Shown here in pieces: positions 35,657 through 43,176 of a stretch of 43,176 bases of DNA (the stretch's first letter is position 1; every line of letters starts with the position of its first letter). Origin of the DNA: Dolichospermum sp. LEGE 00240 (lineage in GTDB: Bacteria; Cyanobacteriota; Cyanobacteriia; Cyanobacteriales; Nostocaceae); NCBI RefSeq assembly GCF_015207875.1, contig NZ_JADEVZ010000042.1, positions 1 through 43,176 on the forward strand, in the 5' to 3' direction. Both the position numbers and the translations under genes were made by a program. Under the pieces are notes generated by a model. That model did no database searches and was not told the DNA's origin. It saw only the letters and a program-made list of their open reading frames with translations.

Positions 35657-36028
35657 ATGACCTTTAAAAAATTGCAATTTAATTTTGAGAAAATCCGTCC
35701 GTGGCTAACCCTGTTAGCGATCGCCTGGTTATTAGCATCATTGGGATTGGGCTGGTTAGTTAATTCCTTAGTAATTATTTTGGGGTTATTGTTTTTGTTG
35801 CCTGTGATAGCATTCTTGGGGTTTCGCTGGTGGTTACAAAAGAATTTAGTTACTAGCCAGTGTCCTGTCTGTGGGTATGAATTAACAGGGATAAATAACA
35901 GCCAAGTACAATGTGCTAACTGTGGTGAACAACTATTGGTTAAAAACTTTCAATTCCAACGCTTCACACCAGAGGGAACAATTGATGTAAAAGCGGTTGA
36001 AGTGCAAGCCCAATCACTGGAAGATTAG
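35657..36028 (+). CDS. Small membrane protein with zinc ribbon
   Basis: The 123-residue protein has two membrane segments (about 15-33 and 36-57) and a C-terminal zinc-ribbon with CPVCG (70s) and CANCG (80s). Family unknown to me, though cyanobacterial homologues with the same layout are expected. The membrane-plus-ribbon layout suggests a role in a membrane complex or protein-protein contact. ATG 35657 lies in a weak Shine-Dalgarno context (AAGAG). Confidence 0.75.
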   Translation: MTFKKLQFNFEKIRPWLTLLAIAWLLASLGLGWLVNSLVIILGLLFLLPVIAFLGFRWWLQKNLVTSQCPVCGYELTGINNSQVQCANCGEQLLVKNFQFQRFTPEGTIDVKAVEVQAQSLED

Positions 36029-36042
36029 CACCGCAAGGCGGA

Positions 36043-36073
36043 AGTCAAAAGTCAAAAGTCAAAAGTCAAAAGT
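36043..36073. repeat. Tandem heptamer repeats (AAAGTCA type)
   Basis: AAAGTCA repeated about four times just after the stop of the zinc-ribbon gene. Confidence 0.7.
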
Positions 36074-36146
36074 AAGATGGAGTAAGATTTTTAGCGATTG
36101 GGAATGGTTGTCTCATTTACGCCGCAGTGTATTAGTAAGTTGTCAC

Positions 36147-36310
36147 CTGAGTTCGACATAAGATAATTTTTGGAAAACTACCCCAAATATGAGTCTCAAA
36201 CCCTTATGATCTCGTTGAAAAAATCATAACTCTGTTCGCGTAGCGTTTCCGAAGGAGAAACTCCGTTCGCGTAGCGTCTCCGAAGGAGAAACTCCTAACA
36301 CCGAACTCAG
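36147..36310. mobile_element. MITE-like repeat with CTGAGTTCG ends, copy B (164 bp)
   Basis: Inverted copy of 27914-28054, with the same ends (CTGAGTTCGACATAAG at 36147 and the inverted form of CTGAGTTCGGTGTTAG at 36310). It is longer because a 31-base GC-rich unit is present twice in tandem (36234-36264 and 36265-36295), where copy A has it once. No ORF. Confidence 0.7.
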
Positions 36311-36334
36311 GTGTTGTCAGTTGTCGGTTGGAAT

Positions 36335-36889
36335 CTAGAAGGGTGAATTTAGGAAAGTTGCCCATTGATCTAGATGTTTGAGAAAATGTGGTTGTTGTAG
36401 TTCAGACAGCCAGAGAATCAAGGCATCCTCATTGTTATCTTTGTAATAACCCCGTCGTTTTCCCGCAGTTTTGAAACCAAATTTTTGATACAAAGAAATA
36501 GCAACGTGGTTAGAATCGCGGACCTCGAGGGTAGCCCTCTCCAAACCAATATCCACCGCAGTTTGCAGCAGGGAATATAATAGAGCTTTTCCCAGTCCTT
36601 GACCATGATATTGGGGATGAACTGCCAAAATTGTAATGTGTGCTTCCTCTAAAATTGACCAGAAGCACCCCATTCCTAGCAATTCGCAGTGATTAAAAGG
36701 TGAAAATAAACCCAAAAAATGACTATTAGGACTTTCTAACTCTCGTAGGTAGCCTTCCATAGTCCATAAACCATCAAAACAGGCCTTATCTAGTTCTAAT
36801 AGTTCAGTGAGATTATCTTTGGTTAAAGATTGAATTTTTAAGTCGGATGAAATCACAATTTTTGAGGATTGAGGAAGGTTAATTACCAA
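36335..36889 (-). CDS. rimI: Ribosomal protein S18-alanine N-acetyltransferase (RimI)
   Basis: The 184-residue GNAT protein acetylates the N-terminal alanine of ribosomal protein S18. The acetyl-CoA binding loop VHPQYHGQGLGKALL is near residues 92-106, followed by LEVRDSNHVAISLYQKFGF, and the C-terminal RRGYYKDNNEDALIL, all typical of RimI. The first 17 residues are extra compared with the short bacterial form. It diverges from lysA. Other GNAT substrates cannot be excluded. Confidence 0.85.
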   Translation of the reverse strand: MVINLPQSSKIVISSDLKIQSLTKDNLTELLELDKACFDGLWTMEGYLRELESPNSHFLGLFSPFNHCELLGMGCFWSILEEAHITILAVHPQYHGQGLGKALLYSLLQTAVDIGLERATLEVRDSNHVAISLYQKFGFKTAGKRRGYYKDNNEDALILWLSELQQPHFLKHLDQWATFLNSPF

Positions 36890-36981
36890 TTACCAATTAT
36901 CCATTACCAATGAGAGGGTAAACTGGAAATTAGGACATATGCTCATGGCCTGATTTTTCACAAAGACAACTCTTATTAGTT

Positions 36982-38394
36982 ATGGTATCGACTTACCCCG
37001 TCGAAGTTCAACTTTCTGGCCGTCAATATTTACAGTCAACAACTGGTGACAGTGCGGATATTTCTCCTAATCAACAACTCTTACCTTTGACAGCGAGAGT
37101 TAATGATCATGATCATCTGGAAATCGGTGGGTGTGATGTTACAACCCTAGTTGAACAGTTTGCTTCACCTTTATATATTTTAGATGAGGAAACCCTGCGG
37201 ACAGCTTGTAGACAATATCGAGATACCTTCAAGGAATATTACAAGGGAGAATCTCAGGTACTTTATGCTTCTAAGGCCTGGAATTGTTTAGCTGTTTGTG
37301 CGATTGTGGCCTCAGAAGGTTTAGGAATTGATGTAGTCTCCGGTGGCGAACTTTATACTGCGCTGAATGCGGGTATAAGTCCTGATAAAATTTACTTACA
37401 TGGAAATAATAAATCTCATGACGAGTTAGTTTTAGCGATTCAGTCTGGATGTACTATTGTAACGGATAACTGGCATGAATTAGATATGCTGGTGAAGATA
37501 GCCGGGGAGAATATGGAAAATTCTTCTCCTTCGCCCATTCGGATCATGCTACGCTTAACTCCTGGGATAGAATGCCATACTCACGAATATATTCGCACTG
37601 GACACTTAGATAGTAAATTTGGTTTTGATCCTAATGATTTACAAGAGGTGTTTGCCTTTGTGAGTCAACAGCCTAGTTTAAACTGTGTGGGGTTACACGC
37701 TCATATTGGTTCACAAATTTTTGAACGTCAACCACATAGAGATTTAGCGGCTGTGATGGTGCAGTGGTTAAGGGATGCGGCTAAACATGGTTTGCAGGTG
37801 ACAGAATTAAATGTTGGTGGTGGTCTAGGGATTAAATATACAGAATCTGATGATCCCCCAACTATTGTGGAATGGTCGAAGGCAATTTGTGAAGTTGTAC
37901 AAGCTGCTTGTATATCGGAAAATTTGCCTTTACCAAAGTTACTCTGTGAGCCAGGGCGATCGCTTATTGCCACATCTTGTGTCACTGCTTATACAGTTGG
38001 TGCTACCAAAGTGGTTCCTGAAATTCGCACCTACGTGGCGATTGATGGCGGAATGTCAGATAATCCCCGTCCTATCACCTATCAATCAGTTTATCGGGTG
38101 GTGGTTGCGAATAAAATATCTGCTCCTTGCACCGAAATCGTGACATTGGCGGGTAAACATTGCGAATCAGGAGATATTCTGATTAAAAATGCCCAACTGC
38201 CAAAAACTGAAGCAAATGATATTCTCGTAGTTATGGGAACTGGTGCATACAATTACAGTATGGCATCTAACTACAATCGCCTCCCTCGACCGGCAGCAGT
38301 TGTAGTGGCAAATAGCGAAGCAAATTTAATTTTGCAGCGCGAAACTTATCAAGACTTGATTCGACAGGATTGCCTACCAGAAAGACTTAAATAG
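36982..38394 (+). CDS. lysA: Diaminopimelate decarboxylase (LysA)
   Basis: The 470-residue PLP enzyme converts meso-diaminopimelate to lysine, the last lysine step. The PLP-binding Lys98 is in YASKAWNCLAV. Further blocks are HGNNKSHDEL, GLHAHIGSQIF, LNVGGGLGIKY and the CEPGRS loop, with CESGDIL near the C-terminus. The first ~45 residues are an N-terminal extension common in cyanobacteria. It is followed by cdaA and uppS on the same strand, a conserved cluster linking lysine/cell-wall precursor supply, c-di-AMP and undecaprenyl phosphate. Confidence 0.95.
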   Translation: MVSTYPVEVQLSGRQYLQSTTGDSADISPNQQLLPLTARVNDHDHLEIGGCDVTTLVEQFASPLYILDEETLRTACRQYRDTFKEYYKGESQVLYASKAWNCLAVCAIVASEGLGIDVVSGGELYTALNAGISPDKIYLHGNNKSHDELVLAIQSGCTIVTDNWHELDMLVKIAGENMENSSPSPIRIMLRLTPGIECHTHEYIRTGHLDSKFGFDPNDLQEVFAFVSQQPSLNCVGLHAHIGSQIFERQPHRDLAAVMVQWLRDAAKHGLQVTELNVGGGLGIKYTESDDPPTIVEWSKAICEVVQAACISENLPLPKLLCEPGRSLIATSCVTAYTVGATKVVPEIRTYVAIDGGMSDNPRPITYQSVYRVVVANKISAPCTEIVTLAGKHCESGDILIKNAQLPKTEANDILVVMGTGAYNYSMASNYNRLPRPAAVVVANSEANLILQRETYQDLIRQDCLPERLK

Positions 38395-38404
38395 TCAGTA
38401 GTCC

Positions 38405-38447
38405 TTGGTCATTAGTCATTAGCTAAGAACCAATGACTAATGACTAA
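38405..38447. repeat. Hairpin made from inverted heptamer repeats between lysA and cdaA
   Basis: TTGGTCATTAGTCATTAG pairs with CAATGACTAATGACTAA across a short loop, about a 17-bp stem. Both arms are heptamer repeats of opposite polarity. It could weaken read-through from lysA into cdaA. Confidence 0.6.
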
Positions 38448-38483
38448 CGACAACTGACAAATGACTATAAGAATCCAGATGTC

Positions 38484-39437
38484 ATGAGAGATTGGTGGAA
38501 GCAATGGCTGATAAACCTGGGAGATTGGTCGCAGTCCTTGCTCCTTGGGACTCTGGATATGATGTTGGTGCTGGCACTGACATACATGATCCTGGTGATT
38601 ATTAGTGAACGGCGCACATTATGGATGGTGCGAGGGTTTATAGTCTTAATGCTTTGCTCGGCGCTCAGTGGCAAGTTAGGATTACCTTTGCTAAATTTTG
38701 TTCTGGAAAAATTGGTGATTGGCTGTGCTGTGGCTATGGCTGTGGCGCTGCAATCAGAATTTCGCCGTTTTTTGGAACAATTGGGACGTGGGGAATTTTG
38801 GCAGTTATTTCAAAATAATGCTAGAGCAATTCCTAAGTCGGATAGTGTAATTGATGAAATTGTTGATGCAATTAAAGAGTTATCAAAAAATCGGATTGGC
38901 GCTTTACTAATTTTAGAAACCACAGGACCTATTGAAGAACAAGATTTTTCAGTGCCAGGGGTGAAGCTAAATGCTGAAGTTTCTAAAGAACTGATCCAAA
39001 CTATTTTTCAACCAAAAACCTTGCTACATGATGGAGCAACGTTAATTCGTGGTTCGCGCATTGTGTCATCTGGTATAATTCTACCACTTTCAGGACGCAC
39101 AGCGTCGCGGCAGTTGGGAACACGCCACCGGGCGGCAATGGGAATTACTGAAAGGGTCGAAAATTGTATTTGTGTTGTTGTATCTGAAGAAACGGGTTCT
39201 ATTTCCTTAGCGGAAAAGGGAACTCTATATAGACCACTAACTATTAAAAAGCTCAAAGAGTCCTTAGAGGCTCGATTTTCTCCGACTGTAGATCGGGAAG
39301 CTCATGCACCTGGTCTTTTAAGTTTAGTTCGTCAACTTGGTGATCAATCACTAAAATTAATGTCCCGGTTACTTGGCTTACCTTGCCTTCGACACGCTAC
39401 CCGTAGGGGTACGACCGCTTCTCAAGATAAAAAATGA
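38484..39437 (+). CDS. cdaA: Diadenylate cyclase CdaA
   Basis: The 317-residue membrane protein makes cyclic di-AMP from two ATP. Three membrane segments (about 24-40, 50-66, 76-90) are followed by the DisA_N cyclase domain with DGA at 183-185 and RHR at 214-216 (GTRHRAAMG), the two family signatures. The last ~19 residues ([16 protein letters not shown]) are encoded by a GC-rich palindromic stretch and look like a repeat-derived tail. The stop overlaps the uppS start by four bases (ATGA), so translation is coupled. Confidence 0.95.
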   Translation: MRDWWKQWLINLGDWSQSLLLGTLDMMLVLALTYMILVIISERRTLWMVRGFIVLMLCSALSGKLGLPLLNFVLEKLVIGCAVAMAVALQSEFRRFLEQLGRGEFWQLFQNNARAIPKSDSVIDEIVDAIKELSKNRIGALLILETTGPIEEQDFSVPGVKLNAEVSKELIQTIFQPKTLLHDGATLIRGSRIVSSGIILPLSGRTASRQLGTRHRAAMGITERVENCICVVVSEETGSISLAEKGTLYRPLTIKKLKESLEARFSPTVDREAHAPGLLSLVRQLGDQSLKLMSRLLGLPCLRHATRRGTTASQDKK

Positions 39438-40183
39438 AAACACAACAAACTGAATTGCAATATTTACCTCTTGATTTAAAACAAGAATTACTACCTCAGC
39501 ACGTCGCAGTAATTATGGATGGTAATGGCCGATGGGCAAAAAGTCGTGGTCTACCCCGCATTATGGGTCATAAAGCTGGTGTCAATGCTCTCAAGGATTT
39601 GCTGCGCTGTTGCAAGGACTGGGGAATTAAAGCCCTAACTGCCTATGCTTTTTCAACGGAGAATTGGCAAAGACCAGAGGAAGAGGTGGAATTTTTGATG
39701 AATCTATTTCAGCGGGTTTTACGGCAAGAACTGCGGGAAATGGTGGAGGAAAATGTGCAAATTCAGTTTGTGGGTAATTTATCGGCTTTACCACAGGCTC
39801 TTCAGGCTGAGATTTCCCATTCTATGAATCAAACTAAGGATAATCGGAGTATCCGGTTTACAATTGCGACTAATTATGGGGGTAGGCAGGAGATTTTACA
39901 GGCTTGTCGGGCGATCGCTCAAAAGGTTAAAGAAGATTTACTACAGCCGGAAGATATATCTGAAGAAGTATTTGAAGCTCATTTATATACGGCTGGAATC
40001 GCAGATCCAGATTTATTAATTCGCACCAGTGGGGAAATGCGATTATCTAATTTCCTACTTTGGCAAATGGCTTATAGTGAAATTTATATTTCTGATATTC
40101 TTTGGCCGGATTTTAACCGTCATGAATTTCATCAAGCTTTATCTGCTTATCAACAACGAGAACGTCGTTTTGGGAAGGTGTGA
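39434..40183 (+). CDS. uppS: Undecaprenyl-diphosphate synthase (cis-isoprenyl transferase UppS)
   Basis: The 249-residue enzyme adds isopentenyl units to farnesyl diphosphate to make the lipid carrier for peptidoglycan. The signature [12 protein letters not shown] (about 28-39) holds the catalytic Asp, and [20 protein letters not shown] is near 195-214. Overlaps the cdaA stop by four bases. Typical length. Confidence 0.96.
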   Translation: MKTQQTELQYLPLDLKQELLPQHVAVIMDGNGRWAKSRGLPRIMGHKAGVNALKDLLRCCKDWGIKALTAYAFSTENWQRPEEEVEFLMNLFQRVLRQELREMVEENVQIQFVGNLSALPQALQAEISHSMNQTKDNRSIRFTIATNYGGRQEILQACRAIAQKVKEDLLQPEDISEEVFEAHLYTAGIADPDLLIRTSGEMRLSNFLLWQMAYSEIYISDILWPDFNRHEFHQALSAYQQRERRFGKV

Positions 40184-40219
40184 CGATTTTGGGTTTTAGA
40201 TGCGGTAATCAATCAAAGA

Positions 40220-40238
40220 GGGCGCAGGCCCTGCGCCC
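40220..40238. terminator. Perfect GC-rich palindrome between convergent genes
   Basis: GGGCGCAGG-C-CCTGCGCCC is a 9-bp perfect stem between uppS and the convergent DUF3143 gene. It is a common kind of dispersed palindrome in Nostocales and may end both transcripts, although T runs are lacking. Confidence 0.45.
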
Positions 40239-40266
40239 CTACCTCCTGACTCCTGACTCCTCCAAA

Positions 40267-40533
40267 TTATGGTCCTGAAAAAACCGCTTCTTCGATGTCT
40301 TCTCGACTCAAGGAATATTTAAAGGAACGTTGTATATCTTGACGGTTTTCTCCTGATTGAAAATAGCGAACTGTAATTTGTTCAGTGTCTAACCAAAGTT
40401 CTGCTTCCCAACTAGATCGTTGGACACGCCAACAATGTAGTTGGGTATCGTCTTGTTGACAACCTTGGTTTTTTAGCCATAGTTCGATTTGTGGTAAAGA
40501 GTGACTATATAGGGGTGTATCAGAGGAAAGCAT
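40267..40533 (-). CDS. DUF3143 family protein
   Basis: The 88-residue protein from ATG 40533 is a DUF3143 member, known in cyanobacteria and plastid-bearing lineages. It reads TPLYSHSLPQIELWLKNQGC at the start and RSFKYSLSREDIEEAVFSGP at the end, both family-typical. A TTG at 40539 would add two residues and is not preferred. It is 51 bp downstream of the J-domain gene on the same strand, an association seen in cyanobacteria. Function unknown. Confidence 0.85.
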   Translation of the reverse strand: MLSSDTPLYSHSLPQIELWLKNQGCQQDDTQLHCWRVQRSSWEAELWLDTEQITVRYFQSGENRQDIQRSFKYSLSREDIEEAVFSGP

Positions 40534-40584
40534 AAGCAATTTAATTCAAAGTTATTCGGCTATTTTAGAGGTGGGAAATTGAGT

Positions 40585-41064
40585 TTAACTGATTGCTTCT
40601 CCACGGAGAATGGCGATCGCCAGCGCTAACAGCATACAACCAACTATGGTTAACCCCAAAATAAATAATACAAATATTTCTCCAGAAGACAAGGGGCGAT
40701 CGCTGGCATCCAGATACATTGATTTGGAAAAATCATACGGCTTATGCACGGGGTGGTTTAAGTCTGGTGGGACTTGAATGACACCAAACCGCGAATAGCC
40801 AATTTTTGCATCATAGTTTAAGCGCCGTTCTGGATTACTCAGGGTCGCGTAAGCTGTGTTAATTTGCTGAAATTGATCTGTAGCAATATTAGCAGGTAAT
40901 TCTGTCGTATCTGGATGATAGAGTTTGCTCAGTTCTCGATAAGCGCGACGGATATCAATTACAGATGCTGAGGGTTGTAGTCCTAGCAGGGAGTAATAGG
41001 TAGTATTGCTGCTGTGTGGGACTTCCCCATTTTGGGTTACGGTTTTTTGAGTCACTTTGCTCAA
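40585..41064 (-). CDS. J-domain protein with a C-terminal membrane anchor
   Basis: A DnaJ domain at about residues 20-90 contains the HPD motif (LYHPDTT) that stimulates Hsp70 ATPase, and no zinc-finger or G/F region follows. One membrane segment near 127-150 anchors the C-terminus, so it would recruit DnaK to a membrane. Only a TTG at 41064 opens the frame at a length that keeps the full N-terminal helix; there is no ATG nearby and no Shine-Dalgarno, so the start is uncertain. Confidence 0.85.
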   Translation of the reverse strand: MSKVTQKTVTQNGEVPHSSNTTYYSLLGLQPSASVIDIRRAYRELSKLYHPDTTELPANIATDQFQQINTAYATLSNPERRLNYDAKIGYSRFGVIQVPPDLNHPVHKPYDFSKSMYLDASDRPLSSGEIFVLFILGLTIVGCMLLALAIAILRGEAIS

Positions 41065-41161
41065 ATAAGTTTTTTTCTATTCTAAATCTCTTGGGTAGCT
41101 ATAGCAGAAACAGCCACAAAACATCTTATAATATGTATTATTCAGTATTTTATTAGCTGCG

Positions 41162-41521
41162 ATGCAAACTAGAATTAATCTCCAAAATATCCAAACTCTT
41201 ACCGATTTCAAACGTAACGCCAAAGACTACGTAGAAAAAATTAAGTTGACAAAATCCCCACTGGTGTTGACTGTCAATGGCAAAGCTGAGGTTGTAGTGC
41301 AGGAAGCACAAGAATTTCAACAGATGTTAGATCAACTGCAAAACCTTAAGGAAGAACTGCAAAAACTCAAATTAGCAGCTTTACGCAATGAAATTAACAT
41401 TGGTATTCAGCAACTAGAAAATGGTGAGTACACTGAATATGATGAAGAGTCGCTAACAGATTTTTTTGCAAATATTAAAGCCAGAGTTCAGAAAAGTGAA
41501 GTTGAAAGTGATTTTGTATGA
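41162..41521 (+). CDS. Phd/YefM-type antitoxin
   Basis: The 119-residue protein has the Phd/YefM fold at 1-60 (TLTDFKRNAKDYVEKIKLTKSPLVLTVNGKAEVVVQ, in part) and a helical, acidic C-terminal tail expected to wrap the toxin. It overlaps the toxin gene by four bases (ATGA), the usual coupled arrangement. Upstream of the ATG there is an A+T-rich imperfect palindrome (TTATAATATGTATTATT, about 41128-41144), a plausible operator for autoregulation. Confidence 0.9.
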   Translation: MQTRINLQNIQTLTDFKRNAKDYVEKIKLTKSPLVLTVNGKAEVVVQEAQEFQQMLDQLQNLKEELQKLKLAALRNEINIGIQQLENGEYTEYDEESLTDFFANIKARVQKSEVESDFV

Positions 41522-41832
41522 GTCAATTTCGCATTTCTAGCCAAGCAGCAGGAGATATTGAGAATATCTGGAAATACGTGGCGCAAAATAACTTCAAAGC
41601 TGCTGACAAACTTTTTGACATCCTACGATCCACTTTTCCCAAACTAGCCAAATTTCCCCAAATGGGTAAGGAACGCCCTGAACTAGCTTTTTCTTTGCGA
41701 AGTTTTCCTGTAAACAGCTACTTAATTTTTTACCGAGTCATTGATCAGGGTATTGAAATTGTCCGTATCTTACATGGTTCACAAGATATAGAGGGAATTT
41801 TTCATGATCTAGAAAATACAGAGGATGAATAA
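41518..41832 (+). CDS. RelE/ParE-family toxin
   Basis: The 104-residue protein is a ParE-like toxin: SSQAAGDIENIWKYVAQNN at the start, FPQMGKERPELAFSLRSFPV in the middle and YLIFYRVIDQGIEIVRILHGSQDIEGIF at the end. ParE toxins poison DNA gyrase; RelE relatives cleave mRNA; the sequence alone does not decide. It is complete and paired with the antitoxin just upstream. Confidence 0.9.
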   Translation: MSQFRISSQAAGDIENIWKYVAQNNFKAADKLFDILRSTFPKLAKFPQMGKERPELAFSLRSFPVNSYLIFYRVIDQGIEIVRILHGSQDIEGIFHDLENTEDE

Positions 41833-41891
41833 ATAGCCTTGGAATAAATAGAATCTGATATGAATTATCAATTGACAATTGATAGCTACCT

Positions 41892-41979
41892 GTGCAAAAT
41901 TAATTGGATATTCTAAATGTTGGGTTTCTTTGCGTCAACTCAACCTACACAAAGCTTAAAACGTTTTCAATTAATAATG
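41892..41979 (+). repeat. 88-bp repeat, copy 1 (after the toxin-antitoxin pair)
   Basis: Almost the same sequence occurs at 42669-42756. It contains GTTGGGTTT...AACCTAC, a common cyanobacterial palindromic unit, and ends at an ATG. In copy 2 that ATG starts a glycosyltransferase gene; here the following frame (ATGAAATACATCATAG) stops at once. Confidence 0.7.
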
Positions 41980-42106
41980 AAATACATCATAGCCCTGAGT
42001 GGGGTTCTTGTACCGCATAGCACCGTAAAGCACTGTAAATTAGGAAATTCTGCATGAGGATTTTTATGGGGTATAATCAAATTATATTATTTTTTGAGGT
42101 AGAAAT

Positions 42107-42580
42107 ATGCAAACTTTAAGCACAAATAACTTAAAAAAATTATATAAATCAGACTATTTAGCCTGGTATGAAATGACTTTGGAACAAATAAAAAATGATC
42201 AATTAAATGATTTAGATGTAGATAGCTTAAGTGAGGTTTTAGAAAATTTGGTTAGAGATACTAAACGTAGTGGGGAAAGTTATTTGAGACAAATCATCAT
42301 TCATTTATTATTAATTGAATATTGGGAAGCAGAAAGTATAAATCGTCGTCACTGGGCAGCGGAAATTGTTAATTTCCGGAATGAATTAGAAACAGATATG
42401 ACTAGGAATTTAAGAAAACACTTAAATGAAGAAAAAGAAAATAATTATCAAAAAGCTATTAAGTATGTGATAGCAAAAACAGGATTAAAGAAAAACACTT
42501 TTCCTGAGCAATGTCCTTATACTTTAGAACAGTTAATTAATGATGATTGGTTTTCTGATACTATTAATATTCAATTTTAG
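42107..42580 (+). CDS. DUF29 family protein
   Basis: The 157-residue protein belongs to the DUF29 family, common in cyanobacteria: LYKSDYLAWYEMTLEQIKN at the start, LIEYWEAESINRRHWAAEI in the middle and the terminal FPEQCPYTLEQLINDDWF, with the typical CP pair. DUF29 proteins are all-helical and of unknown function; they often occur in multiple copies near mobile DNA. ATG 42107 has GAGG upstream (TTTTTGAGGTAGAAAT). Confidence 0.87.
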   Translation: MQTLSTNNLKKLYKSDYLAWYEMTLEQIKNDQLNDLDVDSLSEVLENLVRDTKRSGESYLRQIIIHLLLIEYWEAESINRRHWAAEIVNFRNELETDMTRNLRKHLNEEKENNYQKAIKYVIAKTGLKKNTFPEQCPYTLEQLINDDWFSDTINIQF

Positions 42581-42668
42581 GCGCTCCATAAATTAGGAAT
42601 GATTTTAATGGTTTTGTGAGATGGTTAAGTTTGATGTTTCATCAAAAATAATCAGTTCTAAGTCTTCA

Positions 42669-42756
42669 GTGCAAAATTAATCGAATATTTTAAATGTTGG
42701 GTTTTCTTGCGTCAACCCAACCTACACAAAGCTTAAAACGGTTTCAATTAATTATG
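42669..42756 (+). repeat. 88-bp repeat, copy 2 (leader of the glycosyltransferase gene)
   Basis: Copy of 41892-41979 with few differences, ending at the ATG of the glycosyltransferase gene (42754). The unit therefore forms the leader of that gene. Confidence 0.7.
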
Positions 42757-43026
42757 TATAAAAACAAGAATTTCACTTTCCAGTTAATATTGCTATTGCT
42801 CTGGACAGTAATTGGCGCAATTTTACGCTTTACTAACTTAACTGCTAAACCACTGTGGATTGATGAATTTGCCACGTTGGTTTTTAGCTTAGGTAATTCT
42901 TTTCAAACAGTCCCCTTAAATCAAATCATTACTGTTGATACTCTTTTGCAACCGCTACAACCTCATTCAGATAAAGTGATTGGTGATGTAATCCATTCAT
43001 TACTTAGAGGGTGTTTGAAAAGTTAG
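42754..43026 (+). pseudogene. Glycosyltransferase (GT39-like) gene cut by an IS element
   Basis: From ATG 42754 the frame reads a hydrophobic membrane segment and then TAKPLWIDEFATLVFSLGNS, resembling the start of GT39-like integral-membrane glycosyltransferases, where an early WIDE-type acidic pair is expected. Native sequence ends at about 43006; the last six codons (RGCLKS) belong to the inserted IS. The remaining several hundred residues may continue beyond the IS outside the window. The protein as encoded here is too short to act. Confidence 0.8.
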
Positions 43027-43176
43027 AAGTTGAGTAAAAAAAGCTCTCAGGGTATAATCTGTAAATACAAAGATACAGAACCGTAGAGAGCAATGAGTAA
43101 AGTATACTCCAGCAACTTAACTAGAGAACAGTGGGAACTAATAGAACATTTAATTCCAGCAGCTAAAACTGGTGGT
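43007..43176 (+). mobile_element. Left part of an IS5-family insertion sequence
   Basis: The left inverted repeat begins GAGGGTGTTTGAAAAGTTAG at 43007 after TTA (43004-43006), a TNA-type target. It runs off the window. It carries the transposase start at 43093. The end sequence is shared with the two MITEs at 294 and 19334. Confidence 0.85.
43093..43176 (+). CDS. IS5-family transposase, N-terminal fragment
   Basis: The partial frame starts MSKVYSSNLTREQWELIEHL, typical of the N-terminal DUF4096-like domain of IS5-family transposases, and continues to the window edge after 28 residues. The DDE catalytic part lies outside. Confidence 0.88.
   Translation, partial: MSKVYSSNLTREQWELIEHLIPAAKTGG

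Overview
The window looks like chromosome from a filamentous, probably heterocyst-forming cyanobacterium (Nostocales). The sequence evidence is cytochrome b6f genes (petB, petD), a CpcS-type bilin lyase, a deoxyhypusine-synthase-like homospermidine synthase, a group 2 sigma factor, many HIP1 octamers (GCGATCGC) and tandem heptamer repeats (ACCAATT, TGACTCC and similar types) in the gaps between genes. No rRNA, tRNA or CRISPR array was recognised. Species cannot be named from this window alone.

Layout. 1-0.54 kb: repeats, including a MITE. 0.5-3.3 kb: a minus-strand run of four genes: a Roadblock protein, an MglA-like small GTPase, a DUF4388 (PATAN) protein and a protoglobin. 3.8-16 kb: an accessory block. 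Two long paralogous single-chain restriction-modification proteins (type ISP/IIG-like, PD-ExK nuclease plus N6-adenine methylase) point outward from a histidine kinase, an LTxxQ stress protein and a small conserved gene. The first enzyme lies between the kinase and its likely response regulator. The second abuts a 14-residue remnant of what looks like an aspartic protease gene and is followed 16 bp later by an Rpn/DUF2887 nuclease. A truncated second copy of that nuclease lies 1.2 kb further on. By eye, both enzymes and the Rpn gene lack HIP1 sites. 16-26 kb: speY, a DUF433 gene with a truncated DUF5615 partner, cobO, a second MITE, a sigma factor, a HerA-like ATPase, a glutathione S-transferase and a fasciclin protein.

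26-41 kb is mostly core: a ferritin-like stress protein, a HEAT-repeat protein next to cpcS, a site-2 protease, a degenerate metallo-beta-lactamase-fold protein, ctpA divergent from petB-petD, an anti-sigma kinase, rimI, and lysA-cdaA-uppS (cell-wall precursor and c-di-AMP functions). 41-43.2 kb: a Phd/ParE toxin-antitoxin pair, a DUF29 gene, and a glycosyltransferase gene cut by an IS5-type element that runs off the window.

The main signals for a second look are: the globin/GTPase operon; the paired restriction-modification enzymes that have interrupted neighbouring operons; three MITE copies of two families (two of them sharing ends with the IS at the right edge); and an unlisted 40-codon ORF between ctpA and petB.
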